Shown here piece by piece: positions 27,280-36,411 of a DNA stretch of 64,000 nt (positions are counted from its first letter, which is position 1; each line of letters opens with the position of its first letter). The position numbers and the translations under genes are program-made. This DNA is from Kosakonia arachidis (GTDB lineage Bacteria > Pseudomonadota > Gammaproteobacteria > Enterobacterales > Enterobacteriaceae). The stretch is taken from assembly GCF_900116535.1 (NCBI RefSeq), contig NZ_FPAU01000001.1, forward strand, positions 1,413,218 to 1,477,217, in the 5' to 3' direction. Under the pieces are notes generated by a model. The model worked only from the letters and a program-made list of their open reading frames with translations. It was not told the origin of the DNA and made no database searches.

Positions 27280-27728
27280 TGAACCAGTCGTTGACACTCA
27301 CCTTTCTGATCGCTGCCGGGATTGGCCTGGTGGTGCAAAACACGCTGATGGTGCGCATTACCCAGTCGGCCTCGACGATCCTTATCGCCATGCTGCTCAA
27401 CTCACTGGTGGGTATTGTACTGTTTGTCTCGATATTGCTGATCAAGCACGGGATGAGTGGGTTTCAAGAACTGTATGACAGTGTGAAGTGGTGGACATTA
27501 ATTCCAGGTCTGCTGGGTTCGTTTTTTGTCTTTGCCAGCATCAGCGGTTATCAGTACGTTGGCGCGGCAACGACAATTGCGGTTCTGGTGGCAAGCCAAC
27601 TGATTGGTGGGTTGGTGATGGATGTGGTGAGGAGTCAGGGGATCGCGCTGCGGGCGCTGATTGGCCCGGTGTGCGGCGCGGTATTGCTGGTCATTGGCGC
27701 CTGGCTGGTGGCCAGACGCCAGTTCTGA
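27279..27728 (+). CDS. ydcZ: Inner-membrane protein YdcZ (DMT-superfamily half transporter)
   Basis: This 149-residue protein with five hydrophobic helices belongs to the DUF606/YdcZ family. It is a half-size relative of drug/metabolite transporters that probably acts as a dimer. The length equals E. coli YdcZ. The ATG overlaps the mnaT stop, so it is translationally coupled. A role in exporting the N-acetylated products of MnaT is a reasonable guess but has not been demonstrated. Its stop directly abuts the ydcY stop on the other strand without a single spacer base. Confidence 0.93.
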   Translation: MNQSLTLTFLIAAGIGLVVQNTLMVRITQSASTILIAMLLNSLVGIVLFVSILLIKHGMSGFQELYDSVKWWTLIPGLLGSFFVFASISGYQYVGAATTIAVLVASQLIGGLVMDVVRSQGIALRALIGPVCGAVLLVIGAWLVARRQF

Positions 27729-27962
27729 CTACAGGATTGAGCCACCTTTGGTGAGCTGGTCACGGCGCGCTTCCATATCTTCTTTATGCTGGCGGCCGTG
27801 ATGCGCAATCGCCGTTCGCAAGCGCTGCTGCTGCGCGTAACGCTCTTCCCGGCTTAGCGCGGCGTCATTACTGAGTTCAACCAGTAATTCGTTCATCCCG
27901 ATAATAACGCTCTGTTCAATGGCCGCATCGACGCGAGCGACAACCTCATCCAGATGTGACAT
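27729..27962 (-). CDS. ydcY: Small cytosolic protein YdcY (DUF2526)
   Basis: This 77-residue protein is almost identical in pattern to E. coli YdcY (SHLDEVVARVDAAIEQSVI, then LRTAIAHHGRQHKEDMEARR). It is helical and highly charged. Function unknown. The ATG at 27960-27962 (MSHLDEV) is preferred over one two codons upstream because it gives the conserved start. It follows the dipeptide-binding protein by 10 bases, so it can be transcribed from that gene. Confidence 0.93.
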   Translation of the reverse strand: MSHLDEVVARVDAAIEQSVIIGMNELLVELSNDAALSREERYAQQQRLRTAIAHHGRQHKEDMEARRDQLTKGGSIL

Positions 27963-27972
27963 ATCCACTCCT

Positions 27973-29571
27973 TTAATTCAATTTCGCTTTTGAGAAATCA
28001 CTCCCCATCAGGCTAACCTGGTAACCGGTCACGTTACTACGCGTGGCGTAGAAGGTTTTGCCGTTCGCCAGCGTAATCCACGGCGCCTGCTGGTAGAAGA
28101 TATCCTGCGCCTTGTCGTACAGTTTGGCGCGCGCTGCCGGATCGCTGACCACTTTGGCTTTCTGCACCAGCTCATCATAGCCTTTATCGCACCAGCGTGC
28201 GGCATTGGAGCCGGTTTTGATGCTGTTGCAGCCAAGTAGCGTATCGGCGAAGTTATCCGGGTCGCCATTATCCGACATCCAGCCGAACAGTGCTGTATCG
28301 TGCTCGCCTTTACGCATTCCGGCCAGATACTCACCCCATTCGAAAGAGACAATCTTCGCTTTCACACCCACTTTCGCCCAGTCGCTCTGAATCATCTCAG
28401 CGATACGGCGCGAGTTCGGGTTATACGGACGTTGTACCGGCATTGACCACAGTGTGGCTTCAAAGCCTTTCTCCAGACCCGCCTGTTTCAGCAGCGCTTT
28501 GGCTTTTTGCGGATCATAGCTGTAATCCTGCAGATCTTTGTTATAGCCCAGCATATTTGGCGGCAATGGCGATTTCGCCACGCTGCCGGAGCCGAGGAAT
28601 ACGGCGTTAACAATCGCCTGTTTATCGGTAGCGTAATTCAGCGCCTGACGCACCAGTACGTTATCAAACGGTTTTTTCTCGGTGTTAAACGCCAGATAAC
28701 CGACGTTCAGCGCATCAATGGTATGCAGCGTTAAATCTTTATTCTTTTTGATCTGATCGAACTGCACCGGTGACGGTGCCGGAATGATCTGGCACTCGTT
28801 GGTTTGCAGCTTAGCCAGGCGCGTCTGCACGTCAGGGGTGATAGAGAAAATCAGATGTTTGGTCGGCACCGGACCTTCCCAGTAGTTCGGGTTGGCAAGG
28901 TAGCGGATTTGCGCATCGGTTTTATATTGCTGCAACACATAGGGGCCGGTACCGATTGGCCAGTTGTCGACGTTTTCCGGTGTGCCTTTTTTCAGCATTG
29001 CATCGGCGTATTCTGCTGAAAGAATAGAGGCGAAATCCATCCCCCAGTCGGCAAGAAATGCGGCGTTAGGCTCGTTCAGCACAAACTGGACGTGGTAATC
29101 GTCCACCTTTTTCACCTCTTTGATCAGCTTATCAAGGCCGACATCGGTGAAGTATTCGTAATTACCGTGCGAAACATTGTGATACGGGTGTTTCGTGTCC
29201 ATCTGTCGCATGACGGAGAAAATGACGTCATCGGCGTTGAAATCGCGCGTCGGTTTAAAATATTTATTGCTGTTGAATTTAACTCCCTGACGCAGCGTAA
29301 ACGTCCAGGTTTTCCCATCTTCCGACACTTTCCACTGCGTCGCCAGCGACGGAATCGGGATATTTTTCACCGGATCGAAGGTGACCAGGCGGTTATAAAG
29401 CACCTGCGAGCTGGCAACAAAAGTAGGGCCAGAACTGGCAATTTGCGGGTTAAAGGATTCAGGCGACGCTTCGGAGCAGTAAACGATGGTGTCGTTAGAC
29501 GCTGCCCACGCAGCGCTTGCCGGTAACAGAGTGCTCAGCGCGAGGGCGAGCAGCGTTTTCCCTGTAGACAT
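27973..29571 (-). CDS. Periplasmic dipeptide/oligopeptide-binding protein, DppA-like
   Basis: This 532-residue family-5 extracellular solute-binding protein has a signal peptide (KTLLALALSTLLPASAAWA, mature chain from ASNDTIVYCSE). Strong DppA similarity is visible throughout (IVYCSEASPESFNPQ, DWGMDFASILSAEYADAMLKKGTPE, GTGPYVLQQY, MPVQRPYNPNSRRIAEMIQ, WMSDNGDPDNFADTLLGCN). Paired cysteines correspond to those of DppA. No permease or ATPase genes are adjacent, so it must share a membrane complex such as DppBCDF or serve as an orphan chemoreceptor partner. Ligand choice is unknown. E. coli K-12 has no counterpart at this place. Confidence 0.9.
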   Translation of the reverse strand: MSTGKTLLALALSTLLPASAAWAASNDTIVYCSEASPESFNPQIASSGPTFVASSQVLYNRLVTFDPVKNIPIPSLATQWKVSEDGKTWTFTLRQGVKFNSNKYFKPTRDFNADDVIFSVMRQMDTKHPYHNVSHGNYEYFTDVGLDKLIKEVKKVDDYHVQFVLNEPNAAFLADWGMDFASILSAEYADAMLKKGTPENVDNWPIGTGPYVLQQYKTDAQIRYLANPNYWEGPVPTKHLIFSITPDVQTRLAKLQTNECQIIPAPSPVQFDQIKKNKDLTLHTIDALNVGYLAFNTEKKPFDNVLVRQALNYATDKQAIVNAVFLGSGSVAKSPLPPNMLGYNKDLQDYSYDPQKAKALLKQAGLEKGFEATLWSMPVQRPYNPNSRRIAEMIQSDWAKVGVKAKIVSFEWGEYLAGMRKGEHDTALFGWMSDNGDPDNFADTLLGCNSIKTGSNAARWCDKGYDELVQKAKVVSDPAARAKLYDKAQDIFYQQAPWITLANGKTFYATRSNVTGYQVSLMGSDFSKAKLN

Positions 29572-29849
29572 TATCAGGACCTTTTTATTTATATGGAGTA
29601 GTCATCTCAGCACAGCTCAGGTGAACTGGCAAACAGTCATTCTCTATCAGGTTATGCTAAAGCAGTTGATTTCGCTGAAATATCAACCATCCTTACGATT
29701 AAAATTTATCTTAAATAATTATCACGGCGTCAAGTCTGTTTGATGTTATCTATGCATCGAGAATTCAATGGTTTTGCGGTCTCCTCTTCCTTTTGCAGAC
29801 GACAAGTTTGCGTATAGTAGACGCGTAAAGAAGCCTATGGGATGAAAAC
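29572..29849. promoter_or_regulatory. Divergent control region of the DppA-like gene and srfABC
   Basis: These 278 bases contain no gene. A TATAGT at 29813-29818, 32 bases before the srfA start, is the best -10 candidate. I could not assign a regulator site; in Salmonella, srf genes were found as SsrB-regulated, but no SPI-2 genes are visible here. Confidence 0.3.
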
Positions 29850-31196
29850 GTGGCAAAAACTCTCTTACGCAGCGGCGATCTGGATGATTTCCAGGCCGTG
29901 GGCGGCGGCGGTCAGGCCGTATTTGATTCGGCGTTACAAATTCGTGAAGCACTGCGTCTGCGCAAACAGCAAGCACTGGTTGACTGTCTGGCAATACCCC
30001 AGGTCAATGATGAAGGCGATCGTGTCGACTGGTACTCACCTGTCGATGGTCGTCCGGTTTCATGGAAAGCCGCTGATGAAGAGGTGCGAAGCCGCGCCCG
30101 CGAGTACCTCGAAAAGACCCTCGACAGCGCTTATGCGCTGAGCCGCAAATGCCTGCAATCGCAGAAAACAGCGCAGCAGCTGTTTGGCTCGCTGCTGGAA
30201 AAAGCGTTGCAATTTCCCGGTGAAAACCACGTTTTCCTCGTCGATGGCAAGCCGGTGATCACCTTCTGGGGATTCGTCAACCTCAATGAAAGCGCCCGTG
30301 AAAATGTGCTCGATTGTCTGCGAGAACCGGAACCGGAAGTACCGGAAATTACCATGCTGCCGGAGCCGGAGGCAGAAGAAGCCCCTGCCGTTGAAGCCAT
30401 CTTCAGCCAGGCGGATGCGCCGCTGTTAAGCCCGCCGCCAGAAATAAAATTGCAGCCTGAACCGGTTGAAGAACCGCCTGTGCAGGTCGCGCCGACGCCA
30501 GAACCCGCACCGGTTGCCCCGATGCCTGCAAAAAAACGCCGTCGCTATGGTCTGTGGGCGTTGCCGGTTGCGGCCGCAGTTGCGGCGGCTATTGCCACCC
30601 CGCTGCTGCTGAAGCAACAAGAAGTTCCGGCTCCCGCGCCGGTGGTCGCAAAAGCTGAACCTGTCGAGATTGCGCCGCCCGCCATGCAGGCTGCGCCAAT
30701 TCCTGCACTGACGGCGAAGCTGCCGCTGCACCAGGCAGAAGTCTCTGCCCCTGTCGAAACCGTGGCCGAGAAATCCCCAGAAAAAGAGTCCGTGGTGATT
30801 TCCGCCATTCCGAAAGGCGCGCTGGTAATGGATGCTGTCGAGGTGAAAATCGGTTCAACCAAATTCCTTAACGGTAGCTGGCGCGTTGATCTGGATGTCA
30901 AAGATCCAGTGACTAACAAAGCGCCAGTGGTACGTTACCAAATCCAGAACAACAAAGGTTCTGCGCGCATTGTTCACGGTAAGAACATTACCTGCCGCGC
31001 GGAGATCTTCTCGGGCCTGCACGGAACCGGCGAACTGTCGGTTAAAAGTCGCGGTAACGCACGGTGCAATGACGGTACCCGTTACCCGATGCCGGATATT
31101 TCCTGTAAAGCAGGCAGCAACGACGTAGCCGTGTGCAGCGCACGTTTTGACGCCCAAACCACCGTTCCGGTGACGTTCAGAAAAACAGGTGACTGA
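29850..31196 (+). CDS. srfA: SrfA, membrane-anchored protein of the srfABC operon
   Basis: This 448-residue protein has a cytoplasmic N-terminal helical domain (about 1-150) and a Pro/Glu/Ala-rich low-complexity linker (about 150-230). A basic KKRRRYG stop-transfer precedes one membrane helix (LWALPVAAAVAAAIATPLLL, about 235-254). A second Pro/Ala/Val-rich linker and a C-terminal domain containing four cysteines (TCRAEIF, ARCNDG, ISCKAG, AVCSARF) follow. These are likely disulfide-paired, as expected for a periplasmic domain. The layout is a bitopic N-in protein. It matches Salmonella SrfA in size and gene order. GTG at 29850 follows a weak Shine-Dalgarno. Molecular function is unproven. Confidence 0.87.
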   Translation: MAKTLLRSGDLDDFQAVGGGGQAVFDSALQIREALRLRKQQALVDCLAIPQVNDEGDRVDWYSPVDGRPVSWKAADEEVRSRAREYLEKTLDSAYALSRKCLQSQKTAQQLFGSLLEKALQFPGENHVFLVDGKPVITFWGFVNLNESARENVLDCLREPEPEVPEITMLPEPEAEEAPAVEAIFSQADAPLLSPPPEIKLQPEPVEEPPVQVAPTPEPAPVAPMPAKKRRRYGLWALPVAAAVAAAIATPLLLKQQEVPAPAPVVAKAEPVEIAPPAMQAAPIPALTAKLPLHQAEVSAPVETVAEKSPEKESVVISAIPKGALVMDAVEVKIGSTKFLNGSWRVDLDVKDPVTNKAPVVRYQIQNNKGSARIVHGKNITCRAEIFSGLHGTGELSVKSRGNARCNDGTRYPMPDISCKAGSNDVAVCSARFDAQTTVPVTFRKTGD

Positions 31197-31200
31197 GTTT

Positions 31201-34182
31201 ATGCTGGTTAATCTTTGCGACTACAAACAGAGCGTGACGCTGATTGCCAACAGCGGCGTGCAGTTTCTTGATTTTGGCGTGACGCCGCAGGATTCGGCGA
31301 ACAGCGGCCGTTTTGTGCGTAAAACGACCAATGGACCGTTGCTGCGGCTCGATTTTGATGTGGTGAACGAGCGTTATACCCTGCCGAACCGTGATGGCGG
31401 TCAGCCGGAAGTGGTCAAGCCTGAAAGCACCCACTCGTTGCAGTATTCGCTGTCGATCCTGGATGGCGTCTGGCTACCGGTGCCTTTTTTGCGCTTTAAC
31501 CCGCCGCGTACTTTTGTTGAAGGGCCGGATAACTGGGCGCGGATACAGATTCGTAAATTGAGCGAACCGGATAGTGCGGGTAATACGCACCGCATCGCAC
31601 TGGCGCTCGACAGCCAGATCAACGACAACTCTCCGGCTTCTCTGGCGCCGCTTGAGAACGATATCCTTAACGGTACGCGCTTTGCGCTGGCCTGGCAGGA
31701 TGATGAAGTCGCCGATTTCCTCGATCAAACCTGGGTTGACGGCTGGCTGCGGGAGGCCTTCTTACACTTTATTTCTCAGCATGAAAGCCGCAGTGAACGT
31801 GAGATAACACAAGCGCTGCGCGGTTTTGAATACCAGGCACACTGGCTTAATCTGATGACCCTGCTCGGCTCGCAATTGCAGGTGCCGGAAGTCAAAATTG
31901 TCACCCACACGCTGAGCACCCCGGCGATTCCGGTCGATCTGATTCTCGATGTCGGTAACACCCATACCTGCGGCGTGATCATTGAAGATCATGGCGATGC
32001 CAACGATGGTTTACGCCAGACGGCAGAGCTACAGGTGCGATCGCTCAGCGAGCCGCAATTTCTTAACGAACCGTTATTTACCAGCCGTCTGGAATTTTCA
32101 GAAGCACGTTTTGGTAAGCAGCACTTCTCAGTGGAGAGCGGGCGCGAAGATGCCTTTATCTGGCCGTCGATTGTGCGCGTCGGCGATGAAGCGCGCAAAC
32201 TGGCGATGCAGCGAGTCGGTACTGAAGGCAACAGCGGGATCTCCAGCCCGCGCCGTTATCTGTGGGATGAAACGCCGGTGTTGCAGGACTGGCGATTTAG
32301 CCAGATGAACAGCAAAACACAGCGCGAACCGCTGGCTACCGCTTTCCCGCTGATGAACCTGATGAACGATGAAGGCCAACCGCTCTACAGCCTGCCGCTG
32401 GATGAGCGTTTGCCGGTCTTCTCACCGCAGTATAGCCGCAGCACTCTGATGACCCACATGTTGTGCGAATTGCTGTCGCAAGCACTGGGGCAAATCAACA
32501 GCGTGGCGACGCGTTTGCGCCTTGGTTTCCCGGCGTCTCCGCGCCAGTTGCGCACCATTATTTTGACCCTGCCTTCCGCCATGCCGAAACAGGAGCGTGA
32601 AATCTTCCGCCGCCGCATGTTTGAAGCGATCGCACTGGTGTGGAAAGCGATGGGCTGGCATCCCCAGGATGAAGACTTTGCCAACCGCAAGCAGCAAGAA
32701 AAGAGCGTGGTGCCGGTTCCGCATATTCAGATGGAATGGGACGAAGCGAGCTGCGGACAACTGGTGTGGCTGTATAATGAAGCGATCTCCCGTTTTGCCG
32801 GGCAGACGGAAACCTTTTTTGCCTCCCTCGCCCGCCCGGATCGCGCAGAAGCACCCGGTGCCGTGAAAGGCCGTTCGCTGCGCGTTGCCTCTGTCGATAT
32901 TGGCGGCGGTACCACCGATATGGCGATCACACATTATCAGCTTGATGATGGCACTGGCAGTAACGTCAAAATCACCCCGCAACTGCTGTTTCGCGAAGGG
33001 TTTAAAGTGGCCGGTGATGACATTCTGCTGGATATTATCCAGCGCTGCGTGCTGCCTGCGCTGCAAACGCAGATGCAAAAAGCGGGCATCAGCGATGCGG
33101 CAGCGATTATGGCGACGCTGTTTGGCGACTCCGGGCGTATTGATACGCAGGCGGTTTTGCGCCAGCAGACCACGCTGCAACTGTTTATGCCGATCGGCCA
33201 TGCGATCCTTGCCGCCTGGGAAGAGAGCGATATCAACGATCCGCTGGCCGGATTGCATGCGACCTTTGGCGAATTGCTCAAGCAACAGCCGACGCGCAAT
33301 GTGATGAATTATCTGCGTCAGGCGATCGATCATGCCTTGCCGTCTGGCTCGGCTGAGTTCGACGTGCTTTCCGTACCGTTGCAGGTCAATTTCCGCGAAT
33401 TGCAAGATGCGATGCTGAACGGTCAATTTACGCTTACCGCTCCGCTGCATGCCGTGTGCGAAGCCATTTCCCACTACAGTTGCGACGTGTTGCTGATCAC
33501 GGGTCGTCCTGGCTGTTTACCCGGCGTACAGGCTCTGATCCGCCATTTACAGCCTGTGCCGGTAAACCGCATGATCTGGCTGGATAAATATCGTGTACAT
33601 GAGTGGTATCCCTTCAGCCAGCAGGGCAAAATTGGTAACCCGAAATCAACTGCGGCGGTCGGGGCGATGCTGTGTAGTCTGGCGCTGGACCTGCGTCTGC
33701 CGCGCTTTAACTTTAAGGCTGCTGACATCGGCGCTTATTCCACTGTGCGCTACCTCGGTGTGCTGGATAACGTGGTTAATACGCTGCGCGACGAAAACAT
33801 CTGGTATCACGATATTGATCTCGATAAACCGGGCGCCAAGCTCGATGCGAAGCTGCACTTCCCGCTGCGCGGCAATGTGACACTGGGGTTCCGCCAGTTA
33901 GCTAACGCCCGCTGGCCTGCCACGCCGCTCTATACGCTGAGCATTAACTCGCAGGATCTGGCGAAAACCATCGCTGGCGATGGCGTATTAAACGTGCGTC
34001 TTGCCTTTAGTGGCGGCAACAAACATCACGGCCCGGAATCCTTCACACTGAGTGAAGCCTGGTTGCAGGACGGAACGCCGGTGCCTGCCGACGCGTTAAC
34101 TTTTAAACTGAATACGCTGGCCGACCGCCGCCATAGCGGTAGTCACTACTGGATCGACAGCGGGAGTGTGTATCTGAAATGA
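31201..34182 (+). CDS. srfB: SrfB, actin/Hsp70-fold ATPase-like protein
   Basis: This 993-residue protein has two diagnostic ASKHA phosphate loops: LILDVGNTHTCGVII near residue 245 (phosphate 1) and VASVDIGGGTTDMAI at residues 563-577 (phosphate 2), separated by a large insertion. GRPGCLPGVQALIRHL later in the chain may be the adenosine motif. It therefore probably binds and hydrolyses ATP like actin or DnaK. ATG at 31201 (MLVNLCDYKQ) is preferred; a GTG at 31189 would overlap srfA. It shares a four-base ATGA overlap with srfC. It matches Salmonella SrfB; the role in the cell is unknown. Confidence 0.9.
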   Translation: MLVNLCDYKQSVTLIANSGVQFLDFGVTPQDSANSGRFVRKTTNGPLLRLDFDVVNERYTLPNRDGGQPEVVKPESTHSLQYSLSILDGVWLPVPFLRFNPPRTFVEGPDNWARIQIRKLSEPDSAGNTHRIALALDSQINDNSPASLAPLENDILNGTRFALAWQDDEVADFLDQTWVDGWLREAFLHFISQHESRSEREITQALRGFEYQAHWLNLMTLLGSQLQVPEVKIVTHTLSTPAIPVDLILDVGNTHTCGVIIEDHGDANDGLRQTAELQVRSLSEPQFLNEPLFTSRLEFSEARFGKQHFSVESGREDAFIWPSIVRVGDEARKLAMQRVGTEGNSGISSPRRYLWDETPVLQDWRFSQMNSKTQREPLATAFPLMNLMNDEGQPLYSLPLDERLPVFSPQYSRSTLMTHMLCELLSQALGQINSVATRLRLGFPASPRQLRTIILTLPSAMPKQEREIFRRRMFEAIALVWKAMGWHPQDEDFANRKQQEKSVVPVPHIQMEWDEASCGQLVWLYNEAISRFAGQTETFFASLARPDRAEAPGAVKGRSLRVASVDIGGGTTDMAITHYQLDDGTGSNVKITPQLLFREGFKVAGDDILLDIIQRCVLPALQTQMQKAGISDAAAIMATLFGDSGRIDTQAVLRQQTTLQLFMPIGHAILAAWEESDINDPLAGLHATFGELLKQQPTRNVMNYLRQAIDHALPSGSAEFDVLSVPLQVNFRELQDAMLNGQFTLTAPLHAVCEAISHYSCDVLLITGRPGCLPGVQALIRHLQPVPVNRMIWLDKYRVHEWYPFSQQGKIGNPKSTAAVGAMLCSLALDLRLPRFNFKAADIGAYSTVRYLGVLDNVVNTLRDENIWYHDIDLDKPGAKLDAKLHFPLRGNVTLGFRQLANARWPATPLYTLSINSQDLAKTIAGDGVLNVRLAFSGGNKHHGPESFTLSEAWLQDGTPVPADALTFKLNTLADRRHSGSHYWIDSGSVYLK

Positions 34183-36353
34183 GTGCGAGCGTAAACACCA
34201 CCCAGGCGTTGAGCGCATGGATTAACGAGAACCGAACACTTTCACCGCTGCTGGATGATGATGCTGACGCGCTGCTGGCGCGCCTGAATGCTGCCGCTGC
34301 CGGAGAAACCGCGCTGCGCGACGCCGTTGACGCGCCCTGCACCATCGGCCTGTATGGCCATTCGCAGGCGGCGAAAGCCCATCTGCTCGGCGCGCTGTGC
34401 GGCAGCGTTAACGGGCGGCTGGATGTGCGCCCGGGCGACAAAACACTGGATTATTTTACCCATATCAATCCGGGCCACGCACTGACCAGCATGGCGTTGC
34501 GTTTCAGCGCGGATCACTCGCCGATGGACGACAGTTTTCCGCTCTGTTTACGCATCATCAGCGAAGCCGAACTGGTGCAGTTGTTTATTGCCCATACCCA
34601 GCAGCAGCCTGAATTGCGCGCGGCCGACAAAGCGGTGATCGAAAGCCGGGTCGCCAAGTGGCGCGCCCTGCGCCAGCCGAATCCGGTACCAGGGATCACC
34701 GCCGATGAGATTGGTTGCATTGCCCGTTTCTGGCGTTCGATAGTACCTTCGTCGCAGCAGCAAATGGACGATGCGTTGTGGTATCAGTTTGCCAGCCTGC
34801 TGCCGCAACTGGATCTCAGTGCGCGTGCCAGCGCCTGGTCGTTATTATGGGGCGAGCAACACGAACTGACGCAGCAGTGGCTCGCGCTGGCGCACATCCT
34901 GCACCAGACGGGTAATGCAAGCGAGCTGGCCGCGCCATTAAGCGTTCTGGTCGATAACTTCGCCCTGCCGACAGAAGGATTTTTAACCCCGACGGAACCC
35001 GGCAGTGAAGAGATTCATGATGAAGTGGTGGTGCATCCCTGGGCCAACGATCAACGGCTCAATGCGGTCAGTATTCCGCTGGCGACGCTGGCGCTGATCA
35101 CCCGCGAATTGGTGCTGCCGGTGGAAAACAGTGTGTTGCCATCTGTGGATATTCTTGATATCCCGACGCCCGGTCCGCAGGACGGTCAACCGCTGTGGCG
35201 CAGTAAATGCCGCTGGTTGCTGGAGAGCTATCGCCAACGTTTACAGCCAGACGTGCTGATGATCTGCAACGCCACGCTGGAGCGTTCGACCACGGCTGTC
35301 ACTGCCCGTGCCCTGCTCAACTGGGTGAAAGAGACGCAATCGGGCCAGGAGGCCGCGCTGCCGGGCCTGGTCTGGGCTATTACGCCACATGATGCGCGTT
35401 TTACGCTGGCGCAGAACCTGGATGAAGCAGTCCAGCAGTTGATCGGCAAACCGGGCCAGCACTGGGGGACATTGCAGGCGCTGGATGCCAGCAGTCTGCA
35501 ACGCCTGCTGGCATGGTTAGCGCAGGCCACTGCGCCGGAACTGCGGCAACAGCGTTTAAAAGCGCTGGCAGAGCGCCATCGTCATGCGCTGCGCGAACTG
35601 CTGCAAACATGGCTTGTCAGCCCGGAGAAAGACGCAGCCACCCAACGCACCCGCGCTGAAGCTGTTGTACGCGAACTGCAGGGGCAGGCCTCCCGTCATG
35701 GTGAATTGCTGGAAGGTTTGCAGCCGGATATGCAGCAGTTTGATACGCTGTGGAAAGTGCAGCAGCCGCGCGAAGAGAAAGTCAGCGGCCTGTTTAATGA
35801 TGCAATCGATCTGTTTGCTGAATCGACGGATAACGCTGAACAGCAGTCGCAAAGCAAAGATATCGGTCAGCAGGCGCATGCGCTGTGGGTTAACCATGTC
35901 CGCCAGTGGAGCCGCAACGATGACAATGCCGCGCGTCTTGGGCTCAGCCCGACAGCCCTGCGTCAGATGGCGGAAATAGTGATTGTCAGTAGCTACCGCC
36001 TGAATTTGCCGGAGCAGCTGCAAGCCATCATGCAGCGTGATACCGCTTGTGCCGCACAGTTGCATGCCGCGATTGGCAACTTTGTCGCCTGGCTCGGTTA
36101 TGCATCAGTGGCGGAAGCCGATCGCCCGGCCAGCCGCGTGCAGAAAGATCGCGCCATTTTCGCCATCGGTTCGGCGCAAGCGAGCAATACACGCTTAACC
36201 CGGCTGAGCGAGCAGCCGGTTCATGCCGCTACCCGCTATGTTTACGACTGGCTGGTGGCGCTCTATCACCGGGCAACGGAAAACATTGGCTACCGCCATC
36301 CACTGGATGTCACTCCGGCGGCGCGCAGGAAGCTAAAATCTTTACTGCAGTAA
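34179..36353 (+). CDS. srfC: SrfC, large helical protein with degenerate P-loop
   Basis: This 724-residue protein matches Salmonella SrfC. Near the N-terminus, GLYGHSQAAKAHLL (residues 57-70) sits where a dynamin/septin-like GTPase P-loop would be. The canonical GKS/T is AKA, so nucleotide binding may be altered. The C-terminal half is long amphipathic helix, rich in Gln, Ala and Leu, as in dynamin-like stalks. The ATG overlaps the srfB stop, and a terminator follows. A complex of a membrane-anchored SrfA with two NTPase-like partners is suggested by gene coupling. It is often annotated as a virulence effector on weak grounds. Confidence 0.85.
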   Translation: MSASVNTTQALSAWINENRTLSPLLDDDADALLARLNAAAAGETALRDAVDAPCTIGLYGHSQAAKAHLLGALCGSVNGRLDVRPGDKTLDYFTHINPGHALTSMALRFSADHSPMDDSFPLCLRIISEAELVQLFIAHTQQQPELRAADKAVIESRVAKWRALRQPNPVPGITADEIGCIARFWRSIVPSSQQQMDDALWYQFASLLPQLDLSARASAWSLLWGEQHELTQQWLALAHILHQTGNASELAAPLSVLVDNFALPTEGFLTPTEPGSEEIHDEVVVHPWANDQRLNAVSIPLATLALITRELVLPVENSVLPSVDILDIPTPGPQDGQPLWRSKCRWLLESYRQRLQPDVLMICNATLERSTTAVTARALLNWVKETQSGQEAALPGLVWAITPHDARFTLAQNLDEAVQQLIGKPGQHWGTLQALDASSLQRLLAWLAQATAPELRQQRLKALAERHRHALRELLQTWLVSPEKDAATQRTRAEAVVRELQGQASRHGELLEGLQPDMQQFDTLWKVQQPREEKVSGLFNDAIDLFAESTDNAEQQSQSKDIGQQAHALWVNHVRQWSRNDDNAARLGLSPTALRQMAEIVIVSSYRLNLPEQLQAIMQRDTACAAQLHAAIGNFVAWLGYASVAEADRPASRVQKDRAIFAIGSAQASNTRLTRLSEQPVHAATRYVYDWLVALYHRATENIGYRHPLDVTPAARRKLKSLLQ

Positions 36354-36381
36354 GCTAAAATAGATGCAGCCAAAACAGAAA

Positions 36382-36411
36382 CCCGGCCGGTTTTACGCGC
36401 CGGGTTTTTTT
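36382..36411. terminator. Bidirectional terminator between srfC and the hydrolase gene
   Basis: CCCGGC (36382-36387) pairs with GCCGGG (36399-36404), followed by seven T residues. The left side carries AGAAA, so the leftward transcript also ends in a U-rich stretch. It serves the convergent srfC and hydrolase genes. Confidence 0.85.

Noticed and set aside
32422-33474. 350-codon open frame antisense to srfB
   Set aside because: It mirrors the codon structure of srfB, lacks a ribosome-binding site and has low-complexity composition; an antisense shadow.
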